DNA from: Candidatus Dormiibacterota bacterium
Lineage (GTDB): Bacteria > Chloroflexota > Dormibacteria > Aeolococcales > Aeolococcaceae
Direction of reading: 5' to 3'
NCBI GenBank assembly: GCA_003153505.1
Contig: PLZA01000054.1
Location: 1-57,285 of the forward strand
Length of the DNA: 57,285 nucleotides
Shown: positions 26,475 through 35,705 of the stretch, one piece after another
Layout of the letters: every line of letters starts with the position of its first letter
Numbering within the stretch: the stretch's first letter is position 1
Translations under genes and position numbers: made by a program
The notes under the pieces: generated by a model
Seen by the model: only the letters and a program-made list of their open reading frames with translations
The model's database searches: none
What the model was told of the DNA's origin: nothing

Positions 26475-29330
26475 TCAGCCCTGACCGGCGACCAGGCGCA
26501 TCCTCGCGCTGTGGCGCCCGAGCGAGTGCGCGTCGCCGATCACGTCGAGCACCGGCGGATCCTCGAGTCGCACCACCGAGCAATCGCCCGCGGTGACCCG
26601 TGAGACCGCCTCGATCATCGTGGGGTCCGCGGTGCTCAGCAGGATCTGGTGTGTTGCAGACAGATCGTGCAAGAACTCGATGAACAGGTCGCGACGCAGT
26701 GGGTCGGACGTCAACAGCGGCTCGTCGAGCAGCAGCGGGGTGCGCTCGCCGCCGCCACCGAGCACCTCGCACAGCGCGAGCCGGAGGAGCAGCGCGACCT
26801 GGTCGCGGGTGCCGTGCGACACCGCGTCGAGCGGCACCATGTCGGGTCGCTCGCGGCCGAGCAGTCCGAGCGCGAAATGATCGGTGTCGACGTTCACCTC
26901 GATGTAGCGAGCGCCGGTGAGCAAGCACAGACGGTTGCCGAGCGACTCGGCAAGGCGGGGCGCGAGCTCTCGGTGGGTGATGCGCGACGCCGCCTCGATC
27001 AGCTCGGCCGCCCGGCGAAGTGCCTTCAACTGACGCAGGCCGCGGTGGCGTGCGGTTTCGCAGGCGTCGCGCTCATCCTCGAGGTCCGCGATCGCCGGCA
27101 GTGTGTCCAGTACACCGCCGAGCCGCGCGCGCAGTTCGCGAGCCTGGTCGCCCGCAGACGTCGCCGCCCGGCGCGCCCGCTCCGCCTCGAGGTCGAGCGC
27201 CTGAATGGTTGCGGGGTCGGTGGGCGCAGTCGCGAGCGCCTCCCCTGGGTCGCCGCCGCACTGGAGTAGCTGATCGGCAAGTCCCGTCTCGATGCTCTCA
27301 AGCAGGGCCCCGTCGCCGCCGAGCGCCTGAGCGGATCGCTGCAGGTCATCGACGCGGCGGCGTGCCCCGTCGTGGCGGCGACGCGCATCACAACCATGAC
27401 GAAACGCGGCCACCGCCAGGCCTGGGTCACCGTCCTGGGTCGCGATGCCGGCAGCCTTCAGGATGGTTCGGAGGCGGACCTCGAGGTTCGCGACGGCCCG
27501 AGCCGAACGGTCGACTTCGTCGCTCGACTGGGAGCAGGCCGACTCCTCCGCGGCGAGCAACGCGTCCTCGGCGATGAGCTCATCGCGCCGCTTGGCTCGC
27601 AACACCATCGAATCGACGCGATCGAGCGTGAGCTGGGCGCTTGCGATGACCGCCTCCGGCGTTGCGTCGGTCCCGCGCGGTGGCTCGGTGGTGCCTGCCT
27701 CGGCGGCGAGCGCGCGGCAGCGCTCGAGCAGCGAGGTCAGTGCGACCTGGAGCGCTTCCGCGTCGGCGCGCCGCCGGGACGTGCGTAGCTCGGCGTCGTC
27801 CAGGGCCTCGTGCAGGGTGCGCAGCACCGGCAGCCTGGCCTGAAGCCGGCGAAGCTCGGCGGGGTCGATTCCCGCTTCCAGGGCGAGCGCCGTCGCCGCC
27901 GCACGCGCGCGGGATGCGGACGAGGAGCGCGCCCAGGCGCGCCACCCGCAGGCGCCGACAGCGAGGGCTCCGAGGGCCGAGGTCATCACCGCGGCGAGGG
28001 CGAGATGCGCATGAGCAAGCCCGGCCGTCAGCGCCACGGCCAGGCCCGCGAGGAACACTGCGCCGAGAGCAAAGCGACGACCGCCGCGTCCGGCCGCCTC
28101 CAGGTTCGGGAGCAGCTCGTCGATGACCGTTGCCGGGAGGCTGCGCAGCCCCGTGGCAGCGATCTCGCGACGGAGCGCAGCTTCCCGCGCATCGTCGCCG
28201 CCGGTGCGGCGGACTGCTCCGGCGGCCGCGATCAGCTCGCCGCGCAAGCGCTGAGCACGTTCGCCGACGTCGGTGCCGATTGCTCCCGCAGTGCCGATCG
28301 CCGCCACTCCCGTTGCGATCTCTTCACGCCGCGCCCGGATCGGCCGGAGCCGGTCAGTTGCTGCCTGCCAGCGAACCTCGGCGCCGGCGGCGTTCGACCT
28401 CGCCTGCGCGAGTTCGCCGCCGAGAGTGGTCACCTCGGTTTCCACGTCGAGGGGGAATCGTGCGTACGACGCAGTCGCCTCGATCTCAGCCATCTGAAGC
28501 TTGGCTTCGCGCACGATCTCCGCAAAGCGGACGCGACGGTCCGCGACCTCGGCCAGCCGTGCCGCGATGCGAGCGCGCTCGGCTGTGACCCACTGCGCGG
28601 TCTCGGTCGCGAGCGCTGCGTCCAGCGCAGTGAGGCGCTCCTGGTCGACCGCGACGGCGGCCAGCCGAGTGCGAGCGTCGGCGATGACGCGATCCAGTGC
28701 CCGCAGCCGGGCCGTCGCCACTCCAAGCGGGCTCGTGGTGCGGCGCTCTGATCCCACCCGATCCATCGCTTCTCGGATGCGCACCAGCGCCTGGGCGGCG
28801 GTCACCCCGCGGCGCGTGTCCGCGAGCCGCTCGATCGCCTCCTGGAGCTGCCCGGCGCGCTGGCGTGCGCTCTCCGGTGCGTCGATGCGGAGGCCGTCGT
28901 CACCGAGCCACGCGGTGGCGCAGAACACGGCCTCGTCGATCCCGAGATGAAACCGGCCCGGCGTGACCGCGCGTCCGCTGCGCAGCTCGTCGGTCAGCTC
29001 CGATCCCCCGAGTTCGAGGACCTGAACCGACTGCTCGCGCGTGTCCAGACGGCGGGCAACCCGGATGCGACGCCCGTCATCGAGCTTGTAGGTCAGCGCG
29101 AGTCCATAGCCGCCCCGCGTCCATGGTTCGTAGCGCGCCCAATCGCTGCGGTCGACCGCGCGACCCTGGCCGCCGGCATCGATGCCGTAGAGAGCACCCC
29201 GAACCGCGCGCAGCAGCGTCGTCTTCCCGGACTCGTTGCGCCCCGCGATGACCGTGACGCGCGGGTGGAGGTCGGTGGTGACGTCGTGCAGGCAGCCGAA
29301 ACCGGTGATCTCGAGACGCTCGAGGATCAT
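26475..29330 (-). CDS. SMC-like AAA ATPase (SbcC/YhaN type)
   Basis: The protein is 951 residues. The N-terminal ABC-type head has Walker A AGRNESGKTT (residues 29-38). Long coiled coils surround a central hydrophobic stretch (about residues 415-460) with two membrane-helix-like segments, as in YhaN proteins. The C-terminal head carries SHGTRDQVALLLRLALCEVL (signature) and TPLLLDEPLLTSDP (Walker B). It overlaps the nuclease gene by four bases (ATGA), the classic SbcD-SbcC/YhaO-YhaN arrangement. Together they should process DNA ends. The central segments would tether the complex to the membrane. Confidence 0.88.
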   Translation of the reverse strand: MILERLEITGFGCLHDVTTDLHPRVTVIAGRNESGKTTLLRAVRGALYGIDAGGQGRAVDRSDWARYEPWTRGGYGLALTYKLDDGRRIRVARRLDTREQSVQVLELGGSELTDELRSGRAVTPGRFHLGIDEAVFCATAWLGDDGLRIDAPESARQRAGQLQEAIERLADTRRGVTAAQALVRIREAMDRVGSERRTTSPLGVATARLRALDRVIADARTRLAAVAVDQERLTALDAALATETAQWVTAERARIAARLAEVADRRVRFAEIVREAKLQMAEIEATASYARFPLDVETEVTTLGGELAQARSNAAGAEVRWQAATDRLRPIRARREEIATGVAAIGTAGAIGTDVGERAQRLRGELIAAAGAVRRTGGDDAREAALRREIAATGLRSLPATVIDELLPNLEAAGRGGRRFALGAVFLAGLAVALTAGLAHAHLALAAVMTSALGALAVGACGWRAWARSSSASRARAAATALALEAGIDPAELRRLQARLPVLRTLHEALDDAELRTSRRRADAEALQVALTSLLERCRALAAEAGTTEPPRGTDATPEAVIASAQLTLDRVDSMVLRAKRRDELIAEDALLAAEESACSQSSDEVDRSARAVANLEVRLRTILKAAGIATQDGDPGLAVAAFRHGCDARRRHDGARRRVDDLQRSAQALGGDGALLESIETGLADQLLQCGGDPGEALATAPTDPATIQALDLEAERARRAATSAGDQARELRARLGGVLDTLPAIADLEDERDACETARHRGLRQLKALRRAAELIEAASRITHRELAPRLAESLGNRLCLLTGARYIEVNVDTDHFALGLLGRERPDMVPLDAVSHGTRDQVALLLRLALCEVLGGGGERTPLLLDEPLLTSDPLRRDLFIEFLHDLSATHQILLSTADPTMIEAVSRVTAGDCSVVRLEDPPVLDVIGDAHSLGRHSARMRLVAGQG

Positions 29331-30472
29331 CGCAACCCGACCTCGGCGCCGGACAGCGCCATCAGCCCATATCGGAGCGCATCTTCCAGGACGAGCGCCT
29401 CATCAGGATCGGCGCTCTCTGCGGCGGCCGTCGCGGCGCGGACGAACGCTCCCCGCGTGCTCTCCTCGACGAGCGCGCTCTCGAGGTCGATGTACGGTGA
29501 GGTCAGGTCGCGCACCTTGATCGCGGCAAGGTTGAGGCGCTCCCGGACCACGAGTTCCACGGTGAAGGCGTCGAGGGACACCGAGGAGTCGATGGCACCG
29601 CTGAGGTCGACGCGGATCATCGTGCGCTCAGGGTCGTCGCTGCCGGTCGATGCGCAATGCATCGTCACCTCGTCGATCACCGCCTCCACCGAGCCGCACT
29701 CGCTGGCGTCGCACTCCACGGTGTAGACCGACCAGCGGTTGGTGTCGTGGGCGATGAACCGGACGTCGCCCCGTCCGCTGACCTCGATGACGACCGGCCC
29801 GCGGCCACCTTCGTCGTCGAATCCGAGGGGTTCAGGGGTGCCGGGATAGAGGAGCCCCGAGGCCGAATCCAGGCGCCGGCGATGGTAGTGGCCGCAGAGC
29901 GCTGCCGCGAAGCCGGCAGCGTGAATGCGCTCGGCGTGGAATGGACCGTGGATCGACTTCCCCTCGGGTCGAGAGCCGAGTTCAGCGCCATGGAACAGCG
30001 CGAGATGCACGCCGGATGCCGAGGTCGCAGGCGTCCCCGCGAGCGGATCGCCCTGCCAGGCAGGCTCGCGGTGGGCGAGCCCCCAGACCGTGACGCCGTC
30101 GGTGAGCTCCACCGGCTCGAGCTCGTTGCTGGCGAAGATGGTGACGTTGGAGGGCCACTCAACCCGCCGGTAGAGTGAGCCGGGGAGCAGCGCGTCGTGA
30201 TTCCCGGGTGCGATCAGGACGCGCATCGGTTGCCAGGACGCGAAGGTGTCGGCGAGGAAGCGGCCCGTGTCGACCCCGGCCCGCTCGTGCTCGTACAGAT
30301 CACCACCGATGGTGACCGCCGAGCATCCCTGCTCCATCGCCAGACGTCCGGCATTCGTGAGCGCTTCCCGGAGCCCCTGCCGCCGCCGCCGCGCGAGCTC
30401 CCCCTGGCAGCCCATGGCGGCGAACACCCGGTCGAGGTGGAGGTCGGCAAGATGGAGGAGACGTATCGTCAT
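29327..30472 (-). CDS. metallophosphoesterase DNA exonuclease (SbcD/YhaO-like)
   Basis: This is a 381-residue Mre11/SbcD-fold protein. Metal motifs in order: LLHLADLHLD, ITIGGDLYEHE, IAPGNHDALLPG, ALFHGAELG, and LCGHYHRRRLD. The C-terminal 130 residues form a capping/dimerisation region. The start ATG 30472 places LLHLADLHLD at the extreme N-terminus as in the family; the longer reading from 30520 has no homology. It is the partner of the following SMC-like ATPase. Confidence 0.9.
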   Translation of the reverse strand: MTIRLLHLADLHLDRVFAAMGCQGELARRRRQGLREALTNAGRLAMEQGCSAVTIGGDLYEHERAGVDTGRFLADTFASWQPMRVLIAPGNHDALLPGSLYRRVEWPSNVTIFASNELEPVELTDGVTVWGLAHREPAWQGDPLAGTPATSASGVHLALFHGAELGSRPEGKSIHGPFHAERIHAAGFAAALCGHYHRRRLDSASGLLYPGTPEPLGFDDEGGRGPVVIEVSGRGDVRFIAHDTNRWSVYTVECDASECGSVEAVIDEVTMHCASTGSDDPERTMIRVDLSGAIDSSVSLDAFTVELVVRERLNLAAIKVRDLTSPYIDLESALVEESTRGAFVRAATAAAESADPDEALVLEDALRYGLMALSGAEVGLR

Positions 30473-30598
30473 GGTGCTGGGAACAGGAGCGGCGACCTCG
30501 GGGCGAACGTCAGTTCGCACAGCCTATCACAGGTTTATTCGCGAGACTTCTGCCACAATTGATCGGTACCGACGATGGCGTGACCTGGCCGCTGGCCT

Positions 30599-32269
30599 GT
30601 GGTCGAGTCGGATCAGCGGGTGGGGGATCAGGTGGACTTTCAAGTGCATTTGTCTCGGCGTTTCAGCCAGGCAGGGGCGGGAGTCGTTGGCGCCGTCGTC
30701 GCGATCCGGATGCTCGTGCTTCCGGTCAGCTCCGGAGTTCGCCTCGTGGATGCGCTCATGGCGGCGTTGGCGGTCTGCATCGGGTTCGTTCTGCTTCGCC
30801 TGCCCGCGGCATGGGAGCGGTATCGCCAGGCGGCGTCGGTGCTGGGCGCCGTCGGGCTTGCGCTGGTGGCCGCTGTCGGGTTCCGCGCCGCCGCGGGCGA
30901 GCTGCCGGACTTCACCGTCCTCGCCGCAGTCACCTTTACGGCAATCCTGGTCGGGCTGGATACCGATGCGCCGCGAAACTCCTCGGCACGTACGATCGCC
31001 TCGCTCACCCGGGCGCCGTGGCCGTTCGCCGTCGCCGCTGCCGGAGCCGTCGTCGCGATCTTCGTTGCTCTCTGGCTCACGACGGCACCTCGCTCGTCAG
31101 GTCTTGCGGCGTTGATCGTCACCGTGATCGGCATGACCGGCATCAAGCTGCTTGCCGTCGGCGGGACCGAACGGAGCCTCGCAGGACTGGATTCGGAGAC
31201 ACGGCGCGGCCACGTGTACGCGACCCTCGGGCGCAGGCTCGGCGTCGCTCGCGACGTCACCTCCGTCGCGGCGGCGGTGCTCGAGGCGTGCCGGGAGATC
31301 TTTCCGGGAACGTCCACGGGCATGGTGCTCATCAACGACCCCGCAGACGGCCTGCTGAAGTCCCCCGGCACCTTCCTCTCATCGAGTGGGGTCGGTTCGG
31401 GGGGCCCGGCGTATGAGCTCGCGCCCGGAGAGGGGCTCGGTGGAGCGGTGTTTGTCGCCGAGCGTGCCGAGATCTGGCCGACCACCCTCTCGGCTTCGAT
31501 GGCGCAGGCAAGCCTCCGCGAGACCAACCGCGTCCGGCTGCGGCGATCGAAGCTTGGTTTCATCCGCTCGGCGATCGGGGCACCGCTCAGGCTCGACGGC
31601 GCGACCATCGGCGCCATCCTGCTCACGTCCGATCGTCAGGAGCACGCCTGGGACGAGGAGGACGCCCCGATCATCGAGGCCCTCGCCGACGAGGCCGCAC
31701 GGGCGATCGAGCGTGCGCGCCGGCACGAGGATGAGATGGGCCGGGCGCAGCTCGACGCGGTCACCGGGATGCCCACCCGACCGCAGCTCCTCGCGGTCAT
31801 CGACAAGGAGCTTGCTCGCGCCTCCCGGCTCGAGGGGACGCTCGCTCTGATCATGGCCGACGTCGACGGCTTCGGCGAGCTCAACGACCGGTGGGGCCAT
31901 GACGCGGGCAACGAGGTGCTCGTGTCATTCGCGGCCGTCCTTCGCTCGATTCTGCGCCGGGAGGACAGCGCCGCCCGCTTCGGCGCCGACGAGTTCGTGT
32001 GCGTGCTGCCCGGCGCTGATCGCGAGCAGGCCGGGGCGGTTGCCGCGCGCATTCTGCAGCGCTTCGCGGCCGACACATCCGCCGACCAGAGGATCGGCCG
32101 GTCGGGTGCCACCGCCTCGGCAGGCATCGCCGTCTACCCGTCCGATTCGCAGGAGGTCGCCGGTCTCCTTGAGGTGGCCACCCAGCAGCTTGCCGCGGCC
32201 AAGGCATCACACGAATTGACCGGGCGTTCGCGGCTCCTTCGCCGCGTTCGTGACCCCGCTCCGAGTTGA
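30599..32269 (+). CDS. membrane GAF-GGDEF signalling protein, degenerate motif
   Basis: The protein has 556 residues. About six membrane helices in residues 20-195 are followed by a GAF domain (about 210-375) and a GGDEF domain (about 385-545) with DAVTGMPTRPQLLAVIDKEL, MADVDGFGELNDRWGHDAGN and the active-site loop reading RFGADEF instead of GGDEF. The substitution at the second Gly may reduce or remove cyclase activity; GAF ligand and output are unknown. Two starts are possible: GTG 30599, or GTG 30632 with GGGGGA just before it. Confidence 0.85.
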   Translation: MVESDQRVGDQVDFQVHLSRRFSQAGAGVVGAVVAIRMLVLPVSSGVRLVDALMAALAVCIGFVLLRLPAAWERYRQAASVLGAVGLALVAAVGFRAAAGELPDFTVLAAVTFTAILVGLDTDAPRNSSARTIASLTRAPWPFAVAAAGAVVAIFVALWLTTAPRSSGLAALIVTVIGMTGIKLLAVGGTERSLAGLDSETRRGHVYATLGRRLGVARDVTSVAAAVLEACREIFPGTSTGMVLINDPADGLLKSPGTFLSSSGVGSGGPAYELAPGEGLGGAVFVAERAEIWPTTLSASMAQASLRETNRVRLRRSKLGFIRSAIGAPLRLDGATIGAILLTSDRQEHAWDEEDAPIIEALADEAARAIERARRHEDEMGRAQLDAVTGMPTRPQLLAVIDKELARASRLEGTLALIMADVDGFGELNDRWGHDAGNEVLVSFAAVLRSILRREDSAARFGADEFVCVLPGADREQAGAVAARILQRFAADTSADQRIGRSGATASAGIAVYPSDSQEVAGLLEVATQQLAAAKASHELTGRSRLLRRVRDPAPS

Positions 32270-32306
32270 CGTCGACTGGCGAATAGTTCTACACTAAAAC
32301 TATTCG
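32266..32306 (+). promoter_or_regulatory. MarR promoter with overlapping palindromic operator
   Basis: TTGACG (32266-32271) and TACACT (32290-32295) are spaced by 18 bases, a good sigma70 promoter. A 27-base palindrome CGAATAGTT-N9-AACTATTCG (32280-32306) covers the -10 box and the start site. The -35 box overlaps the stop codon of the preceding gene. The arrangement predicts autorepression of the marR-efflux operon. Confidence 0.85.
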
Positions 32307-32331
32307 TCCATCGAACTCTCTCGAGGCGCGC

Positions 32332-32865
32332 ATGAGCCAGGCTCCATCAATCGAACGACCAGGCCGTTCCGGACAGGACAGCGCCAGCGGTCGACGTGAC
32401 CAGCTCGCCGATCTGCTGTTCGGTTACATCGGCGGCCTCAAGCGCCGTCTGATGGCCAGCGTTCCCGAGGAGTTGAAGGGGGAGTTCGGTGCGGTCACCT
32501 GGCACCAGGTGGGGGCCCTCGAACAGCTCCGCGCTGCGACCCAGACCTCGTCCGGCGCCACCATGAACGAGATCGCCCGCATGCAGCAGTGCGCGCTGAG
32601 CTCGGCGAGCGCGCTCGTCGATCGGATGATCCGCCTCGGGTTTGCCGAGCGGCTCAGTGACGCTGAGGATCGCCGGATCATCCGCATCGTTCCGACCCAA
32701 CTCGGCCTGCAGATGCTCGACCGGTTCGATGAGGCGAGGAAGTCCGTGGCGCTCGAGGCGCTCGCCCCGTTGAGCGACTCGGATCTCGAGCAACTCGTGC
32801 TTCTCATGGGCAAGATCGTCGACTGGCCGGAACCCGGACACATCAAGGAGGCTTCGCGTGACTGA
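32332..32865 (+). CDS. MarR-family transcriptional regulator
   Basis: The 177-residue protein has a MarR winged helix: NEIARMQQCALSSASALVDR (recognition helix) and the wing LGFAERLSDAEDRRIIRIVPT with the conserved D-x-R-D-x-R-like pattern (DAEDRRIIRI). Helical dimerisation segments lie on either side. It very likely binds the palindrome 26 bases upstream of its start and represses itself plus the transporter that overlaps its 3' end by eight bases. Confidence 0.9.
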   Translation: MSQAPSIERPGRSGQDSASGRRDQLADLLFGYIGGLKRRLMASVPEELKGEFGAVTWHQVGALEQLRAATQTSSGATMNEIARMQQCALSSASALVDRMIRLGFAERLSDAEDRRIIRIVPTQLGLQMLDRFDEARKSVALEALAPLSDSDLEQLVLLMGKIVDWPEPGHIKEASRD

Positions 32866-34699
32866 AGTCCTCGACCGCCCCGACACAGCATTGGTTGTTG
32901 CCGAGTCTGCGAATGCCGGTGCCGGGGTCGCCGGTGCTCGATCCGGACGCTTCGACTACAAGTGGATCGCCCTTGGCGTCGTGCTGCTCGGCACGATCAT
33001 GACGATCCTCGACGCGACCATCGTCAACATCGCGATACCGACGCTGCAGGTCGACCTCAAGGCCGGCTCGTATGCGGACATCTCGTGGGTCGTCACCGGG
33101 TACATGCTGGCGCAGGGCGCGGTGATCCCCATGGCCGGCTGGGCCAGCGATCGCTTCGGCACCAAACGCCTGTATCTCGTCACGATCGCGCTCTTCACGC
33201 TCGCGTCGATGGCGTGCGGCGTGGCGCAGAATCTGCCGGAGCTCGTCATCTTCCGCGTTCTGCAGGGGCTGGGCGGCGGCATGTTGATGCCGATCGGTAT
33301 GACCATCATCATGCGCGCGGTCGGTCCCCAGAACATGGGACGGGTGATGGGGATCTTCGGGATCCCGATGCTGCTCGCCCCGGCGATCGGGCCGGTGCTC
33401 GGCGGGTGGTTCGTGCAGGACTTCTCGTGGCGCCTGATCTTCTACGTGAATGTTCCGATCGGGCTCATCGCCTTCGGTTCCGCGTGGCGATTCCTCACCG
33501 AGTCACCGAAGTCGCACGGTTTGCGACTCGACACCTTCGGGCTGCTCACAGCGCCGCCGGCTGCGGTCGCGGTGATGTACGCCGTCGACCAGAGCATCGC
33601 CCTTGGGTGGGGGTCGCTGCTGGTTGTCAGCCTGCTGGTGGGTGCTGCGGTGCTGCTCGCCGCGTTCGTGCTCTCGCAACTCGGTCGGCGGCGCGCAGCG
33701 ACGCTGCTGATGATCCCGCTCGCGATTGGCGCCGGACTCGTCGCATTGCGCAACGGATTTGTCGATGGCTGGACGGCGCTCGACACGATCGTGATGCTCG
33801 CCGGCCTGGCGCTCGCGGTCGTCAACCTCGTCATCGGCGATCGCGGCAACCCCGAGCCGTTGCTGCAGCTTCGACTCTTCCGTGACTCCACCTTCTCGTG
33901 GTCGATGGGCCTGAGCTTCATCATCGTGACCGCACTCTTCGGCGGCATGCTGCTCCTGCCGCTCTACCTCCAGGAGGTGCACGGGTACAGCCCGCTCGAG
34001 ACCGGACTGCTGTTGCTCCCGCAGGCGATCACCGCGGCCGTCGCGATGCCCCTCGGTGGGTATCTCACCGACCGGATCGGGCCACGACCCGTTGTCGCGA
34101 CCGGCATGGTGATGCTCGCCGGCGGCGGCTTCCTGCTTGCCCAGATCCACCCGACATCATCGAACTGGCTCGTCGTCAGCGCGCTGCTGCTGCGGGGTTT
34201 CGCGATGGGATTCTCGATGATGCCGTCAATGGCCGCGGCCATGGCACGCGTCCCGCATCACCTCAGCGGGAGCGCCTCAAGCATCTCCAACAGCCTGCAG
34301 CGCATCGGCTCCTCCGTCGGCATCGCAGTGCTGGTGACCGTGCTGGCTGCGCAGTTCACGACCGCCATCGGGCAGGCCTCGTGCGCACCGTCACCGGCCG
34401 TGCTCAGCGCGGCATCCACCCACGGCCACCAGGTCACCACGGCTGAGTTCTGCAGCACATTGCAGGGGCAGTACTCGACGCTCATCCAGAATGGCGGCCA
34501 GCCGTCCGCCGCCACGAAGGTCGCCCCGGCGGTCGCGCAGTTCGGCAGAACCTATGCGTCCGACGCGCTCAGCACGTCATTCGATCGGACCTTCGCCTTC
34601 ATCACGATATTGACGCTGCTGGGCGTGATCCCGGCGTTGTTCCTGCGCCGGCCAGAGAAGACGATCACTGGAAACATGCACCAACTCGATGCCGCGTAA
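32858..34699 (+). CDS. DHA2-family MFS drug efflux transporter
   Basis: The 613-residue protein has 14 predicted helices. It carries the family motifs LDATIVNIAIPTLQ (motif D1), GWASDRFGTKRLYL (motif A) and GPVLGGWFVQDFSWRLIFYVN (motif C). It belongs to the EmrB/QacA type of proton-drug antiporters. A C-terminal extracytoplasmic loop of about 70 residues precedes the last helix. The GTG start overlaps marR. The operator upstream suggests induction by the exported compound. Confidence 0.92.
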   Translation: MTEVLDRPDTALVVAESANAGAGVAGARSGRFDYKWIALGVVLLGTIMTILDATIVNIAIPTLQVDLKAGSYADISWVVTGYMLAQGAVIPMAGWASDRFGTKRLYLVTIALFTLASMACGVAQNLPELVIFRVLQGLGGGMLMPIGMTIIMRAVGPQNMGRVMGIFGIPMLLAPAIGPVLGGWFVQDFSWRLIFYVNVPIGLIAFGSAWRFLTESPKSHGLRLDTFGLLTAPPAAVAVMYAVDQSIALGWGSLLVVSLLVGAAVLLAAFVLSQLGRRRAATLLMIPLAIGAGLVALRNGFVDGWTALDTIVMLAGLALAVVNLVIGDRGNPEPLLQLRLFRDSTFSWSMGLSFIIVTALFGGMLLLPLYLQEVHGYSPLETGLLLLPQAITAAVAMPLGGYLTDRIGPRPVVATGMVMLAGGGFLLAQIHPTSSNWLVVSALLLRGFAMGFSMMPSMAAAMARVPHHLSGSASSISNSLQRIGSSVGIAVLVTVLAAQFTTAIGQASCAPSPAVLSAASTHGHQVTTAEFCSTLQGQYSTLIQNGGQPSAATKVAPAVAQFGRTYASDALSTSFDRTFAFITILTLLGVIPALFLRRPEKTITGNMHQLDAA

Positions 34700-35705
34700 G
34701 GTCCTGGTTCTCGGCGGGACGGACTTCGTCGGGCCCGCCGTCGTGGGCGCATCGCTTGCTCGTGGCGACGATGTCACCATCTTTCACCGCGGTCAAACAG
34801 GCTCGGCTCCGGATGGCGTGCGTGTCATCCACGGTGACCGGACGAATCCCGGCGATCTTGCCGCGCTCACTGATGCATCGTGGGACATGGTCGTTGATGC
34901 ATGGTCGCGCGCGCCGCGGGTGGTGCTCGACGCCGCGCGCACGCTCGAACCCCATGCCGCACGCTACGTGTACATCTCGACGATCTCTGTGTATGCCGAG
35001 GCGCACGAGGGCGTTGTCACCGAGGCGTCGCCAACCGTCGCGGCCAGTCCCGATGCTGAGGCGACCGACTACGCAGCCGACAAGCGCGGCGCCGAGCTTG
35101 CCATCGAAGATGTCTTCGGTGCTGAACGATGCGTCTTTGCGAGGCCTGGCCTCATCCTCGGCCCGCGCGAAAACATCGGGAGGCTCCCGTGGTGGTTGCG
35201 GCGCATCGCCGCCGGCGGCACCGTGCTCGCGCCGGGTCCGCGAGATCTCGCCGTGCAGTACATCGACGCACGCGACCTGGCAGCGTTTGCCATTGACACC
35301 TCGATCAACGGTGCAGTGAATGTGCTGAGCCGTCCGGGCCATACCACCATGGGCGAGGTACTCGCACTCTGCAACGAGGTCACCGGCGCCGACGCATCAT
35401 GCACCTGGGTGGACGCGGCGTTCCTGCTCGCGCGCGACGTCGCGCCGTGGACGGAGCTCCCGATCTGGGTGCCGCCGGTCGGCGACATGGTCGGCTTCTA
35501 CAGCTGCGACTCCTCGCTCGCCCTTGGATCGGGCTTGACCTGCCGCTCGGCACGCGACACCGTGCAGGACACGTGGTCGTGGCTGCGCGACAATCCCGAC
35601 TGGACGCAGGTTGTGCATGCCAACCGCCCGCGCGTCGGCATGGCACCCGAACGCGAGTCGGCCCTGCTTGCCGAGTGGGCCGCTCAGCCCCCAGCGGCTC
35701 GGTAG
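34689..35705 (+). CDS. NAD-dependent epimerase/dehydratase-family protein
   Basis: The 338-residue extended SDR has the N-terminal motif VLVLGGTDFVGPAVVG (GxxxFxG), IHGDRTNP, YISTISVYAE (catalytic Ser/Thr region) and YAADKRGAE where YxxxK is expected. In its C-terminal half it resembles the isoflavone-reductase/sugar-epimerase-like group. The start overlaps the MFS gene by 11 bases, so it is likely in the same operon, although a role in efflux or resistance is only a guess. Its 3' end overlaps accA by 22 bases on the opposite strand. Confidence 0.82.
   Translation: MPRKVLVLGGTDFVGPAVVGASLARGDDVTIFHRGQTGSAPDGVRVIHGDRTNPGDLAALTDASWDMVVDAWSRAPRVVLDAARTLEPHAARYVYISTISVYAEAHEGVVTEASPTVAASPDAEATDYAADKRGAELAIEDVFGAERCVFARPGLILGPRENIGRLPWWLRRIAAGGTVLAPGPRDLAVQYIDARDLAAFAIDTSINGAVNVLSRPGHTTMGEVLALCNEVTGADASCTWVDAAFLLARDVAPWTELPIWVPPVGDMVGFYSCDSSLALGSGLTCRSARDTVQDTWSWLRDNPDWTQVVHANRPRVGMAPERESALLAEWAAQPPAAR

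Noticed and set aside
27810..28751. Plus-strand 313-codon frame
   Set aside because: Antisense to the SMC-like ATPase.
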